DNA of 64,000 nucleotides from Antedon mediterranea (GCF_964355755.1 NC_092670.1:18909201-18973200); one strand, 5' to 3'. Shown: positions 49,433 through 62,123, numbered from the stretch's first letter. Translations and numbers: made by a program. The notes: generated by a model not told the origin, from the letters alone.

Positions 49433-52400
49433 TTAAAGCAAAAATGGATTAGTTGCTTGGTTCTGTGGTGGCATCTGCATTGAATTTTGAGCCATCGGTA
49501 ATAACGGAGGTGGTAAGCCTGCTCCGGCACCCAACATCACAGGTTGTTGTCCCATACCAAAGCTACCAGGAACTGGTCCTCCAACCACAGGTTGAGCTCT
49601 CATCTGGTTTAGAGTCGGTCTTGGAGCTTGTTGTTGTTGGAAAGGGTTACTGACAGGTGCAGCTGCAGCTGAAGGAGCGGTACCAAAGACAAACGGGTTG
49701 ATTGGTTGGGACAGGCTCGACTGATCGGTTTTATTAGTGACTATTAACGAATCTAAATTCACCAGACTTGAGTTCTCTCCGAGGAAGTCCTCTGGTTTTT
49801 TCTGAGGCTTTGCTTTCTGTTGGTTCATCATCTGAGGCTGTTGTGGAATGGCATCATTTAAAAGATGCATATCAAAGGCACCGACAGGTTGTGGGTTTGA
49901 AGTAGTGTTTGATCGTAAGAGATCAAAATCCAGATCCGGATCACTCTGAGTTGGCGCATTACTGAATCCCCAATCTGGCTGGTTATTTGTAGCAGGAGCG
50001 GGTACTGGTGTGCCCAAATCCCAGGGATCATTCTTGACTGGTACTGATACTGGTACTGGTTCAGCTGTCCAGGGGTCAATATTTTGGGTATTTGGTTTAG
50101 CTGGTAATGGTGCTGGTGCAGCTACTGGTGGTGCTCCCCAGGGATCTGGCATTGGTGGTTTTGATGGTGCTGGTACTCCCCATGGATCTGCTGGTGGTTG
50201 TTGGTTAACGGGGGCAGCAGTTGAGGCCCATGGGTCAGTCAATGCTGTTGCAGTTCCACTGGATGGCATTCCCCAAGGATCTGCCTTTGCTGGAACCGGT
50301 GTTGGTTCAGCTAGGTTCAGAAGTGTTGGTTGTGGTTTGTTCTAAGATGGACAAAAAAGAACATACTACATGTTACAAGCCAACATACTGGGATCATGTT
50401 TTATCCCGGGTCTGTATACTGCACTTCTGAAATGACACTCATTTCAGAAGAAGAACCACCATTAAAAACAGTTTCAGTTTTAATTATGTTTCCTGTAATG
50501 ACAGGAATAGCATAATATTTGTAAGTATTTATAAATTACAGTAGAATATTATTACACAGTATGGGTCTTAACAGTTCAATGACAAACTAAAAATGTGAGA
50601 AAAACTTGTCTCAGAATTAAAAACAAATACAACTAATTTAAAGCCTAAAAAAATACATGTAAGCAATACAGTAAAATGTAAAACATACAGTAAGAATAAC
50701 TTACTTCCATGCTTTCATTCAATGCTATCTGGAGCCTAATATCATCACTTCGGGTCTGTTTTGTTTGTTGTTCGGCCTCCTCTCGTGACATAGCAAGGGC
50801 TAGCTGTAACTGTAAGTCCTCTTCTCCTGCAGTGGTTGGACGGGCTTGCTCAATCTCTGAATTGGCCGGCCTAGAATGATCATTATGGTCTCCTCCTGTA
50901 AAAACCAGAAAAAGGTCAGATTACCCACTGGGAGCTTACTTAACTCTGGGTAAATTGTTTGCCCAAATGTTGGTATAATCTGTTTGCCACAAATAAATTT
51001 CATAAAAAATTTCATAGTCTATCACTATCAGATCAAAAAAATGTGTCTGGAGTTGCATATAGCTCGCTTGAGGTTTAGGTTAGGGTGTGTACCTCTTGCA
51101 TCACTATCAACAGGTACAAGTAAGCCTAATCAGCTCTGATAGCATACTCAATTATAGTACAATATTGATAAATGATGATTTCATAAAAATACAGATCTTT
51201 GAAATGTGCACATTACTGTAAACTAAAGTGTCATTGTGACCTGGTTTTAGCCCTCTGGTATCTCAGCACCTCTCTCTATCTAATTTGAATCATTACTAAA
51301 TCTGTGCATACTTTATTCGTATTTATATCATAATTTGTCTACCGGTATCTCTACGTTCCTTCCTTGTTTTGGAACTTCATCAAAGGTATAAATGATTGTG
51401 CTAATGATGACTTTTTAGAAATATTATAATTATTTAATGATAATTCATTCAAACAGTGTTAACGGCACGTTATTACCTGGTCAATGGAAGAATCTTAATT
51501 CTCTGGGGGAATCTTAAGCGACATGATATGGAATCTATGTATTTACTTAGACGCTAATTGCATTTGTAAATTGGCTTGGTGATGCATCTATGGCATAAAA
51601 TAGCACGTGTAAAATTGTATTATTGTACTGTACATATGACATAGCATTTGCTATATTTGTATACTCCAAGTATCTCAAAATTAATTCTGGTAAAAAACAC
51701 CATATGAAAATACCTGGTTTTTTTTTAAAACCTCCATGCTATAAGGCTACTTCAAAAATCTTATTAAATCTTAAAATAATTCATTTGTAGGCCTAATAAA
51801 GTGAACTTATTTTCTTTTAAAACTGTATTTATTTGTAACAGCAGTTCTTAAATTCTGTGAAATATAAAGGTGCTGGGCTGTATGACAGATCAGAACAAAA
51901 CAACATTCTGGAACAACACCCCACAGACTTCTACAAGTCAACACTTGAGACAATGAAGAATCAACATAATGATGATACAGTGAATTGAAAAACTGCAATA
52001 GTAAGGTCAGTAATTACATGCATGGCTGCACAAAAGGATCAATATCGAGAATAGTAAATTAGCCTTTGATAATATCACAACCATCTTCTCGTTCCTGTGT
52101 GTTAATCAAATAGAATTGTTAAGACATACTGTAGAGTTTAAAAAAAGAAGAATGCTATATGATATACTGTTACTATCATTTGGGTTATCATCATTTAAAT
52201 GCATTTGAAATACTGACTAACAATTTGGACTTTGAGTTTTTTAAACATTTATTCTTAGAAATCATGAAGATAATGAATTTTAAATGGATTTGGCAAATAA
52301 ATTTAAACCAAAACTCTACTACCAGCATTTTATTTAGTAAATTGATCTATTAAATCAAAAATAGGCTTGATATGTTTTTTAATTGGAATGGCCAGAAACA

Positions 52401-54013
52401 AACATTAGGGTAGTAAGACAGTGGTTAGTAACATTATTTTAGAATGTCATTATCACTATTAGTACTATGCTGTACACTATACTATTTTGTAAATTGATCT
52501 ATTAAATCAAAAATAGGCTTGATATGTTTTTTAATTGGAATGGCCAGAAACAAACATTAGGGTAGTAAGACAGTGGTTAGTAACATTATTTTAGAATGTC
52601 ATTATCACTATTAGTACTATGCTGTACACTATACTATTTTGAGTAACTAAAGTGACTTTATTAATTAGTATACATGGAAGGGAACTCCCTGGAAGGTTCT
52701 GTGTGCAAATATGGACACAGATCTGTTTTAAAGCAAATAAGAGATAAAAATAGCTAACTTGACAGGGAGGTTAGGAAACTAAGTTTGTATACACCTGTAT
52801 CTGGACATAGTACCTGACTGAGGCTTGTAAGGAAGCTATACAACCCAGGCATCAATGCAACGTTAACAGGCTGAGTTTATACTAGGCTAACGACATTTAA
52901 CAACAGAGAATTTCCAATAAGCTTACTGTAATAATCACATTCAAAGATGGCAATTGGTTGGACACTGTTGGACATTTCATACTCTGAACATTAATTTAGA
53001 TTGTTACTGTCAAACCTGGTCATAAATAACATTTAATGAGGATGTCATGGGAATATTGCATTACAACATGCAGGAAGCCTTCAGTAACAAAGCTCATGAT
53101 CTTCTGTGTAGATTATCATTCATAAACATAACTGATATTACACTAAATAAAGCAGTCTACTTGGTAACATTTAGAATAATACAAAATATCTTTACTTTAA
53201 CTTTAAAAGTGAGTACTGTGCTGTCTATGATGATGACGTGTGTACTACTGTACTGTACTGTAAAAGACACCTTTAGGACCCAACAACAATTCTCTTTACT
53301 AGGGGTGTTGTGTTCTGAATAGGGATTGGCAATAGTGTTAAAACATATTCTACCTCGGTCATTGTGAGGAAAAAAGTGTCCCCTTAATAAATAGGATGTC
53401 CTCTGAATAGTGGTGTCCCAACTGTAACTGTATTAAATATTTATTCCCTAGACAACTTAATAAACTAACCTCCGTTTGAAGTTGGTGATGAGCTTGAACT
53501 TGATTCAGTCCCCGTCATATTTGGCTTTGTGTCGCTACCAATTCCTTGTGATGATTGCGCAAATCTCTCTTTTGCCTTCAGAGCACGCGTTCTTTCAGAT
53601 TTTAACCGCTCGTCATCCTTCAGTAGTGATACTAGATTCTTTGATTTCTCTCGTACATTCACTCCTTGATCTTTTCCATCTCGATCCAAAAACTGAAAAT
53701 CTTTTAATGTGTTGATTGCGAAGATGTTCTCCTTGCACTGTTGTGCGACCCGCTCGGACCCTGTCTTAATTATATATTCTAGCACCACTAAGGATTTATA
53801 AACGTGTCGCCAGTTTTTACCGTGGTCACTCAACCGTTTCCATAATAAGGTCATTATTTCTGTGAAGGCCACAACATTGTAAGTCAAATCCGCAATCTCG
53901 GACATGATAGAACTTGATGGGCCCCATGGATCGTTCGACGTGGCTTCTCGAACTTTGACCTGAGCAGGTGAATAGTTTTTAGCCACATTTTTCAATGATC
54001 TCATAGCTGACAT
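49433..54013 (-). CDS. EPN: Epsin, clathrin-associated endocytic adaptor
   Basis: 547 residues from three coding exons: 54013-53470, 50895-50705, 50341-49433 (stop). An acceptor at 54077-54078 shows that the first coding exon begins with 5' UTR at 54076. Residues 1-150 are an ENTH domain (VREATSNDPWGPSSSIMSEI, WRHVYKSLVVLEYIIKTGSE, DRDGKDQGVNVREKSK), which binds PtdIns(4,5)P2 and bends membrane. Exon 2 encodes two ubiquitin-interacting motifs (EEDLQLQLALAMSREEAE, SDDIRLQIALNES). The last exon holds six DPW AP-2-binding motifs, a clathrin-box-like LVNLD, and three NPF motifs for EH-domain partners, including the C-terminal NPFLL. Domain order and length match metazoan epsins; an invertebrate single epsin need not equal EPN1, 2 or 3. 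The intron 1 of 2.6 kb carries a perfect 152-bp tandem duplication. Confidence 0.96.
52337..52640. repeat. Perfect 152-bp direct tandem duplication (epsin intron)
   Basis: 52337-52488 and 52489-52640 read identically (both start GTAAATTGATCTATTAAATC and end CACTATACTATTTT plus G). No mismatch was seen by eye, so the duplication is recent or is an assembly artefact. Confidence 0.93.
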
Positions 54014-54562
54014 GATGACAGGATTTTCTTGTTTGGGAATGCCTTTATAAAAGTAGATATCTTGCGTTTTTCAAACCTGTAAGTAGATGTAGGCTAAATA
54101 AAGTTAGTGTGTTAACTGTTAAATACAATAAGTGAGCCAAGAATGATGAAAAACTAGGAAGGATATTGTACAGTTAGTATTGCAGTTGAGATATGAAACA
54201 GCAATTTTCAAATCCTGTTCCTTTCCTTAGAAAACCCCTTTAGCCTTTTGAACATTAAATTGTACCAATGTTTTAATTTTATTTATGAATTACTCCTTGA
54301 GGCATCCTTATAGCAATAAGAAAAAAATACTTTTGAGGGAAATCTTTTTGACACTCTAAAATAAATCATTTTTCTTCACGGCATAGTAATTAAATCTTAA
54401 CATTCTTTCTTTTAGTGCAATAGTTATACAGTATAGTACATTTCGAGAAAAACAAATGTGCCTTGTTCAGGATATGAAATTGTGATTCACTCATGTATTG
54501 GGCCTTGCCCGTGTGGGCACGGTGGACTGTGTCCATTCATTGTAGCCAGTACCTGTTATATA

Positions 54563-54772
54563 TAAACACATTAGGCAATGAACATTAATTCGAAACCGCC
54601 CGGTGATATACTGAAATTTAATTAATTAATTTGAAACGATAAAGATGAGGAAATCTGTGAGAATTAGAAAAAGTCGCCCCAACCGAGACTCGAACTCGGA
54701 CCGCCTGCTTGATATGCAGATGTCCTAACCATTAGACCACTGGGGCTTTCATGGTATTGTTCGAACTCATGA
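54563..54772 (-). repeat. tRNA-derived SINE, family A, copy 2
   Basis: Same head (AGCCCCAGTGGTCTAATGG on the minus strand, B box GAGTTCGAGTCTCGG) and same tail as 21857-22060, about 95% alike by eye. It lies upstream of the epsin coding exons, probably in a 5' UTR intron. Confidence 0.85.
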
Positions 54773-55139
54773 CTCATGAGTGTGTTTATACAATACGTAT
54801 ATAAAAAAAAACCATCAAATGTTCGGATCTAGTAACATTTAAATTGACGTATTTATGAATAAAATAATTTTAAGAAAAAGAACAAACACATGATATTTTG
54901 CATTATGATTAATGATTGATGATGATTAAATCATGGAGGTATAAAAATGGATATCAAATTCATGAATTATTAATTTGTCATGAAATTATTATATATTTAG
55001 CCTACACACTGACTGAGTGTATTTTTCTATTTACGATTGAAAATGTCAACATAAGCACATTAGTTTAATAATTTATCTGTCCTTTATCATAAATAATTAT
55101 ATTTCAGATTATTATCATTTAGTTACATAAGCCACTCAA

Positions 55140-55330
55140 AACTTAAAAAATAGGTAGCCTTCTCTCGTGTCAATCCTAGGCCTGGTTTTGTAATCGCCTT
55201 TCCATGCAAGGTTCTGAATTTCATCATACGACGCCTCCCTCGTCGATTAGCTCCCGCGACATTTTCGTAGACACTAGCTCGGTCAGAATTGGACCTAAAC
55301 TTGCCTTTTACGGCTACATTTATTTATAAT
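55140..55330 (-). promoter_or_regulatory. Putative epsin promoter / 5' UTR exon
   Basis: CpG-containing block (GACGCCTCCCTCGTCGATTA, GCTCCCGCGACATTTTCG) in otherwise AT-rich DNA, 1.1 kb upstream of the acceptor at 54077-54078. The donor was not located, so the link to epsin is inferred. Confidence 0.35.
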
Positions 55331-57932
55331 AATGCTTCAGAATAGCATGTGTGAATATTTTATTATGAAGGATCATTTTAAATACCTTAGAATTCTCGTT
55401 AGTCGTGCGGATACACCGGCATTGAGCCGCCACTTCAGCCCTCAAAAACCGGAACTTTGTTACGTTTCCTGTATTTATGATCCCACTATGCTCTCGGTGT
55501 GGTGCTTAAACAATAGAAAACGACCTTATATACCGCCCTCTAGTTACTATTGTTGAAATAGCAAAATTTATTTCTGGATTTATAAAATTATGTAACAAGC
55601 GATACCACAAAAACAATTATTTTATTATAATTCTATTATAAAATATTGTTAGTAATATTGAATCTGAAATATTGTCTCATTTATTTTAAGTTATTTGTTA
55701 TATTGTTTTTTGTATTATTTATAGAATTGAATTACTGCCAAATGTATAAAAATTACGATGAATGAATCAATTCTGATATGACGATAGTAAATAAAATAAA
55801 CTTTACTAAACTTTATGTACTGAACATATTTTATTTTACAGAATCACTGATGAAATTACAACAACTTTACTAATGAAATTACCACAATTTTACTGTATGA
55901 CATTTTATACTCATAAGCAATTTTGGTCACAAGTTATTTAGGTACTTTTGACACCAAACCAATACAATCAAGTACTGTAATACCATGATTACAATTACTG
56001 TTGTGATAGTGTCCGCAACAACCCCAATTTTAGAAAGTGACAGCTGATTTTATTAATTATGCTGTGCACTCTTTTCTGTGTAGTCTTTGGTTCAGGTTGC
56101 GGTGACCATTAGGAATACTGTAACAATAAAATGATTCACATCAAAGTAATTTCACATTACACATTAGAGCTACAACTACAGTAAAAATATTTTGGATAGG
56201 TTGTTCCACAAAGGAATAAAAATATAAAAGCATCAACAAACATTTATGAAAAGGATAAAGATACAAAAATATAATATTGCTTATTACATTTTTCTACTGC
56301 TAAACACAAACACTAAAACCAAATATCCTTCTTCGTGTTGCCATTGCCATTTGCAAAATTGGTTATTGCAGAGGATACATCAAACAGCATTTTTCCCGTT
56401 TTTCAAATTGGTCGTTTCTCTCTCCGTTTTCTAAATCAATTTTTTTCTTAGCAGTAGAAAATATTCCCTTAAGAATGAACAATATACAATGGGTGAACTG
56501 TCTTAACAATAAAAGAAATTATTTTATGTAAAATAATGATAAATGAACCACAAATCGACAACTAATGACTTTGTAGACTGATGCATACAATTACTTACTG
56601 TAAATAAAATCATTAAAAACTACATCCCCAAATAAAACAAAACCAAACGTTTACAAACTAAATCTGAGCCATCACCAACTAATTTTAATAAATATACAGT
56701 ATATAAATAATGTATCAAGCCTTTTTAACAATTATACCAGTATACAAAAGCATTTTGTTAAAATGTTTCTGGTTGATATAGATTGTTAAAAAAAACTTTC
56801 AATTATCCAGACAATTAATATTCAAATATAAACCTTTCATGATTTAGTCATGATAGATAGATAATAATACAATAGACTTGTTGATCAATGACATGAAACT
56901 TTAACCTCATTGTAGAATGCAATAATGTGCTCAACATCATAAAACATGTGACATGATGGGTAAGGTTAAAGTTCATGTTTAACTCGTTGATCAAGAAGTC
57001 CCAATGTTAGTTATCTTTAGATGTAAAATAAAATTTTAGCATTTATAACCACCTCTATAAAATGAGAACAGATTTTATGATACATAAGTGCCTATATGAA
57101 AATTCACCATAAATTTCATTCATATTATAATGATTGTATATTGACTAAAAAACAATTGCTTTACAATAGTAAGAATATGTTTACACATTATTATTCAAAC
57201 ATAGTTCTGTATATTATTATTATTAAACATTGTTTAATTATTACGGTACTGAGTATATTATAATATGCAAAATTATAAATTGAAATTAAAATATTTCTGT
57301 TTATATAGAAATTTAATGCTTAATCATTAATGTCCATGAAAAATCTAATTATTTTTAGTTATGTAAGCATTGTTCTCCTGAAAGCAGGCTTTGCCAGCAA
57401 GATTCACTAGAAAAATGGCTCAGTTATTAAAATAGGTGCAAGAAAATTATATAAAAAATGGGTCTAGTACTAGTAGTGGTAGGTTCAAGCCTAGCCATTA
57501 AAAAAACATTGAAAGTCCAATCGAGGCAATATTTTGTAAATTGGATTGATAACGTACAATAAATGAATGACAATGGTATGTCATATATTTGGTATTTTGA
57601 TTTGATAAATCGGATATAACCCAGAATTTGGTATTTGATAAATCGGATATCACCTAGTATTCAGTACTTGGCTTAATTATCCAGAATTGAGTTATATTTT
57701 GGGAGACCACAGATAAAAGGTACATACAGAGAAGACATATTTCATTTCTTTGTAAGTACACTATAATAAAAATTTAAATAGCAAGGTTGTACATTTATTA
57801 GAAAAAGAAAATGAGTGATTTAAAAATGAATATTTGAATAACATTGGAAGTTAATTCAAGCATAACATTTAAAAATGTCACTCTAGAGAAATCTTTACAT
57901 CTTTGTTGAAAGTAGGTCCATGATGTTTGTTC
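55331..57932. other. Intergenic DNA and 3' UTR of the LITAF-domain gene
   Basis: AT-rich. An imperfect two-copy repeat (GATTTGATAAATCGGATAT and variants) lies at about 57595-57655. No gene seen. Confidence 0.4.
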
Positions 57933-59856
57933 TTACATCCGATTGTAGTGAGATATTTGGTACTGACACACTGGGCAAGTGTGAGTACAGTCATGACACC
58001 CATCAATGCAGAATGGGATCAGGCAACATCCCATCCATCCCCTGCAATAAAAAAAAAAGATTTAAAATGTATAATATACGAGATTTGTATAGCGCCAACA
58101 AACATGGATCATTGCTCATGGTGCTGTGGACTCAGATGTTACACTTTTGAACTACATGCTTCTCCCCTAAGGGTCACGTCATGTCAGTGCAGCAACTTGA
58201 AGGCACTCTCATCTGTCCACGACATAGTGGCTGTGTGTGAATTAGTACATTGAGGGAACCCCCCTACTCGTCTCGAAAGATTTACTAGGTTCTTTAAAGT
58301 GCACATGAGCTAGATGTGTACACTGGACCTACAGTTTATAGTCCTTATCCGTTCAACCACCAGAACCATGGAGCGAGTGAGCCTTGAAACCTTGCCGATT
58401 ACGGTTCCACTGTCTTAACTGCCAATTCAATTTCTTTCAGAATCAAATTACTGTAACTGAAATACTGTATACTTCTAATCTTACTGTTATTAATACTTAT
58501 AACCAACATTTAATACTTTATGAGAAAGTTTTTTCAGTATACACATTTTCAGATATCTAAACAAAACACTGTAGTTTGTTGATAAGAGATGTTTTTGGTA
58601 TGAAAAAATACAACTTGAAAATGTAATCAGCATCTTGATTTAGAGGGTATGAATTTATACTTGTGCAGGCTTGTAACTGCGTTAGTACAACAAAATCTTT
58701 ACTCACCCAAAAAAGGCGATGATCAGACAGAGGAGCCAGGCAAACATGCCTGGTTCTTTTCTGACTACAGTTGTCACATTGTTACGGCAATTAGGACATG
58801 TAGTCTGCACTGGAAATTCTCTAAACACCTGGTGGACCACTGTTGTCACTGTGGTACTTGGTTGACCAACAACCACTGTGGTTTGTGGCTGCTGGTAAGG
58901 TTGTGGGTATCCTCCGGGGGCTTGTTGTGGATACCCTGCAGGGGCTTGTTGTGGGTAGCCTGCAGGGGGTGGCTGTGCATAACCTGCAGGGGGTGGCTGT
59001 GCATAACCTGCAGGGGGCGGTGTAGCTTGGTAACCAGCCGGTGGTGGTCCCTGTGGTGGATATCCAGGATTTGAAGGAGGATAAGCTGGGTCTGAAAAAT
59101 AAAATAAATTTATTCCAATAATAAAAAATAATAATATTAACACATACACTACACTCATCAATTGAAAATCATTAAAACAGTCATTTCATCAATTTCAGAC
59201 TAAAATGATTAATAATTGCAGATTACCTTAGCACATTAACAATACTATGTAATACATACAGCGAGTCATATGGCCGAGCGGTTAAGGCAGGGGCGCCGTT
59301 TACCGTACCTAAAGAGCCAATAACAACATCGGCAAGGGTTCGAGGCCGACTCGCTCCTAGTTCTGGTGGTGGAACAAGTCTTCTCGGATAAGGACTATAA
59401 ACCGTAGGTCCAGTGTACACAGTTATAACCTGTGTGTACTTTAAAGAACCCAGTTCATTATTCGAAAAAGAGTAGGGGGTAACCCTGGTGAACTGGTTCA
59501 CACAATAGCCCCTGTATCAGGGGGATTACCACCTATCTGATAGGACAGTGATTAATTCACTATTGGTAATCCTTGGCCACATTGCCTAAAGACATAAAAT
59601 AAAATAAATAAAATAAACATAAAATATGTATAAATTCTCAATGAAATTAAATTTGTTTACTCCTTTTTTGTTATGTGTTCTCTTTGTTTATGAAATGAAC
59701 AAAGAGAAATTGAATGTACTGTATTTAATTCATGTTGCTTTGTAATCAGAAGTATTACGGCAGTACAGTTGGAAGCACTGTAATGTTACCTCCTTTTGAC
59801 TCCATTCCTGGTTGACCAACTGCCTGACTATATGGTGGTGGGTGTGGTTCTGACAT
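57933..59856 (-). CDS. LITAF: LITAF-domain protein (LITAF/CDIP1-like)
   Basis: 186 residues from three exons: 59856-59790, 59091-58707, 58041-57933 (stop TAA); 561 nt, phases consistent. The N-terminus MSEPHPPPYSQ contains a PPxY motif, the NEDD4/ITCH WW-domain ligand found in LITAF. A Pro/Gly/Tyr/Gln-rich region follows, with repeats of PPPAGYAQ and APAGYPQQ. The C-terminal LITAF domain has a CPNC knuckle, the hydrophobic membrane-inserting stretch (GMFAWLLCLIIAFFG..GWMGCCLIPFCID) and a second CPVC knuckle, the zinc-binding arrangement of the family. LITAF proteins sit on the cytosolic face of late endosomes/lysosomes. An acceptor just upstream of the ATG (near 59881) implies a further 5' UTR exon, probably towards 62.6 kb. 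Paralogue identity is not resolved. Confidence 0.93.
58160..58425 (-). repeat. tRNA-derived SINE, family B, copy in LITAF intron 2
   Basis: Minus-strand head GGCAGTTAAGACAGTGGAAC and AAGGTTTCAAGGC (decayed B box), then the body GGATAAGGACTATAAAC, GTAGGTCCAGTGTACAC, CACTTTAAAGAACCTAGTAA, TCGAGACGAGTAGGGG. It matches 59261-59630 and 44140-44350. Confidence 0.8.
59261..59630 (+). repeat. tRNA-derived SINE, family B, near-complete copy (LITAF intron 1)
   Basis: The head GCGAGTCATATGGCCGAGCG, GTTAAGGCAG (A box) and GGGTTCGAGGCCGACTCGC (B box and 3' acceptor strand) resembles a class II tRNA (Ser/Leu type) with a long variable region. The body continues to GGTAATCCTTGGCCACATTG and an AAATAAAATAAATAAA tail. 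No usable anticodon loop, hence a SINE. Confidence 0.85.
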
Positions 59857-59885
59857 TTTCAAACTAGGCCTTGATTGATATCTGA

Positions 59886-59970
59886 AAACAAACGAAAAAT
59901 ATACTGCATTAAAAACAAATGAAAAATATACTGCATTAAAAACAAATGAAAAATATACTGCATTAAAATA
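59886..59970. repeat. 28-bp tandem repeat, three copies
   Basis: Three copies of AACAAATGAAAAATATACTG plus CATTAAAA, just upstream of the LITAF start-codon exon. Confidence 0.85.
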
Positions 59971-60065
59971 CTAATGTATTATGTTCATCTATAACATCCT
60001 ATTTCCTACTGTTTGATTGTCTTTGAATACTGTATGTACACTCATGGTGTCTTTAAAATAAAGAT

Positions 60066-61420
60066 AAAGCAACTGCTGCTATCTTCATTGATTTAAAAAA
60101 GGCATTTGACACTGTTGATTACAAACTCCTTATATCTAAACTTATTGATTGTGGAATTAAGTCATCTGCTCTGAACTGGTTCATCTCGTTAGTGAGACTG
60201 AGAGATCTCCAGTTGTTAAAATCAACTCAACACAATCTACTCATATGGAAGTGAACATCGGTGTGCCCCAAGGTTCTATACTAAGACCTTTATTGTTTAT
60301 TATTGTTTTTATGTATGCAGACGACACTACAATCTTATGTAACTCATCTGATCCCACTACTCTACTTCAAAATGAATTAAATTTAAATTTAAACAAAATT
60401 GCTAAATGGTTTAAGAAAAATAGACCTACATTGAATATCAAGAAGACTAAATTTATGATCTTTAAAACAAACCACCCAAAATTTCAAATATTTTTCCTAG
60501 CCTACAGTATAATGGAACTCGTATTGACAGAGTTGATTCATTTAAATATCTTGTTTGATTCTAAATTAACATGGTCAGAGCATGTTGACAATTTGACATG
60601 TAAAATCTCTAAACGAATTGGTGTTATCTGACGTGTAAAGTACTACATACCAGGAAATACTCTAAAAAATGTTAGCTAATACTTTTTAACTACTGTGACT
60701 GTGTTTGGTCAAATTGTAATGCAAAACTCTCTCCAAACTGTTAAACAGACTTGGAAGAATTTTACTTTCCGCAGATATTAAAACACCAGTTACAGATATT
60801 AAAACACCAGTTACAGATATTAAAACACCAGTTACAGATATTAAAACACCAGTTACAGATATTAAAACACCAGTTACAGATATTAAAACACCAGTTACAG
60901 ATATTAAAACACCAGTTACAGATATTAAAACACCAGTTACAGATATTAAAACACCAGTTACAGATATTAAAACACCAGTTACAGATATTAAAACACCAGT
61001 TACAGATATTAAAACACCAGTTACAGATATTAAAACACCAGTTACAGATATTAAAACACCAGTTACAGATATTAAAACACCAGTTACAGATATTAAAACA
61101 CCAGTTACTGATATTAAAACACCAGTTACAGATATTAAAACACCAGTTACAGATATTAAAACACCAGTTACAGATATTAAAACACCAGTTACAGATATTT
61201 TAAGTTCTTTGGGGTGGTGTAAACTTAGTGATAAGTGAGAAGAACAATTACTTATAATGTTATTCAAGTGTCTAAATTATCATGCTCCATGCTACTTATC
61301 AAAAAATGTATTTGTAATGATTGCCTGCACTCATATTGTACATGTAGTCAGAATAATAATATACTGTAATATATATCTTTAGGGTCTTAAGTGTCATTCA
61401 GTATAAAGACAGAATAAATA
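60066..61420 (+). pseudogene. Dead LINE reverse-transcriptase ORF with internal repeat
   Basis: Frame pieces: 60066-60240 (AAIFIDLKKAFDTVDYKLL, RT block with the first catalytic Asp), then 60245-60631 (GVPQGSILRPLLF, MYADDTTI with the catalytic YADD, LNIKKTKFMIF, LTWSEHVDNL). The stretch usually found between PLLF and YADD is shortened, implying a deletion. After more breaks, SADIKTPVT (near 60770) and ILSSLGWCKLSDKREEQL, LIMLFKCLNYHAPCYL (61197-61300) are the usual C-terminal end of L2/CR1/jockey-type ORF2. The two are separated by the 21-bp array. The 3' end is A/T-rich (AATAAATAAATAAA). At least two frameshifts and stops. Confidence 0.85.
60774..61199. repeat. 21-bp minisatellite, about 20 copies, inside LINE ORF2
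   Basis: Units GATATTAAAACACCAGTTAC plus A, nearly identical (one unit has TTACTG for TTACAG). In the LINE frame each unit encodes DIKTPVT. LINE coding homology lies immediately on both sides. Confidence 0.97.
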
Positions 61421-61679
61421 AATAAATAAACTATTCCCAATTATTGTTTATACTTATTTGACAGCTTATTCAAGGGATGAAATAGAATAGGTAGCATTTT
61501 GAAAGTTAAAATAAATACAGTTAACTCGTTTGAACTTGTCATTTCTAACTGAAAGAAACAATCTTATTGAAGAGTCGTTTTTTAAGTTTAAACACAGTTT
61601 AAAGCAACATTTTATAGATTTTTAACTTTTCATATTTTTATTAACCTTTTTTTTTTTAGATTGTACCTACCGTACTATG

Positions 61680-61838
61680 AATTTTTAACTTTTTAACTTT
61701 TATACAATCAGAATTTTTAACTTCTATACAATCAGAATTTTAAACTGTTATACAATCAGAATTTTAAACTTTTATACAATCAGAATTTTAACTTTTATAC
61801 AATCAGAATGTTTAACTGTTATACAATCAGAATGTTCA
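61680..61838. repeat. ~24-bp tandem repeat, about six copies
   Basis: Degenerate repeats of ACTTTTATACAATCAGAAT plus TTTTA between the LINE remnant and the pogo-like MITE. Confidence 0.85.
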
Positions 61839-61935
61839 GATAGTAATTGCATTTTTATAACACTTTGTTAACATTTTATTATAGCATATTTTTCTATGTA
61901 TTTTTCTAAATTTGTTAAATGTCGGTTTTATTGTA

Positions 61936-62121
61936 CAGTCAACTCTCCCAATACCGGACTCTCTGAAAACCAGAAACTCTCCCAATACCAGACTTTTTTT
62001 GAGAACCAAAAGGTCCCAAATTTATATTTACCATTAAAAACACATTCTGAATACCAGACTTTCCGGAAAACCAGACTTATTTGGCCGGCCCAACGGTGTC
62101 CGGTATTAAGAGAGTTGACTG
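61936..62121. mobile_element. Pogo/Tigger-type Tc1-mariner MITE
   Basis: 186 bp, left end CAGTCAACTCTCCCAATACC, right end GGTATTAAGAGAGTTGACTG, flanked by TA (61934-61935 and 62122-62123). Internal words (CCAGACTTT, CCGGAAAACCAGACTT) repeat the terminal CCGGACT motif. TA duplication plus a CAGTCAACTCTC-type end matches pogo/Tigger-derived MITEs. Confidence 0.8.
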
Positions 62122-62123
62122 TA

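Noticed and set aside
50010-50345. Plus-strand Gly/Ala-rich frame
   Set aside because: Antisense shadow of the DPW-rich epsin exon.
58649-59074. Plus-strand Trp/Cys-rich frame (repeated GWLCITCRG)
   Set aside because: Antisense to the Pro/Gly/Tyr-rich exon of the LITAF-domain gene, whose minus-strand frame has clear domain homology.
59261-59350. Functional tRNA-Ser/Leu gene
   Set aside because: The A and B boxes are good, but no clean anticodon loop is present and the sequence continues into a repeated SINE body.
60686-61267. Minus-strand frame of repeated ISVTGVL
   Set aside because: Antisense shadow of the 21-bp repeat. The plus strand has LINE homology on both flanks.
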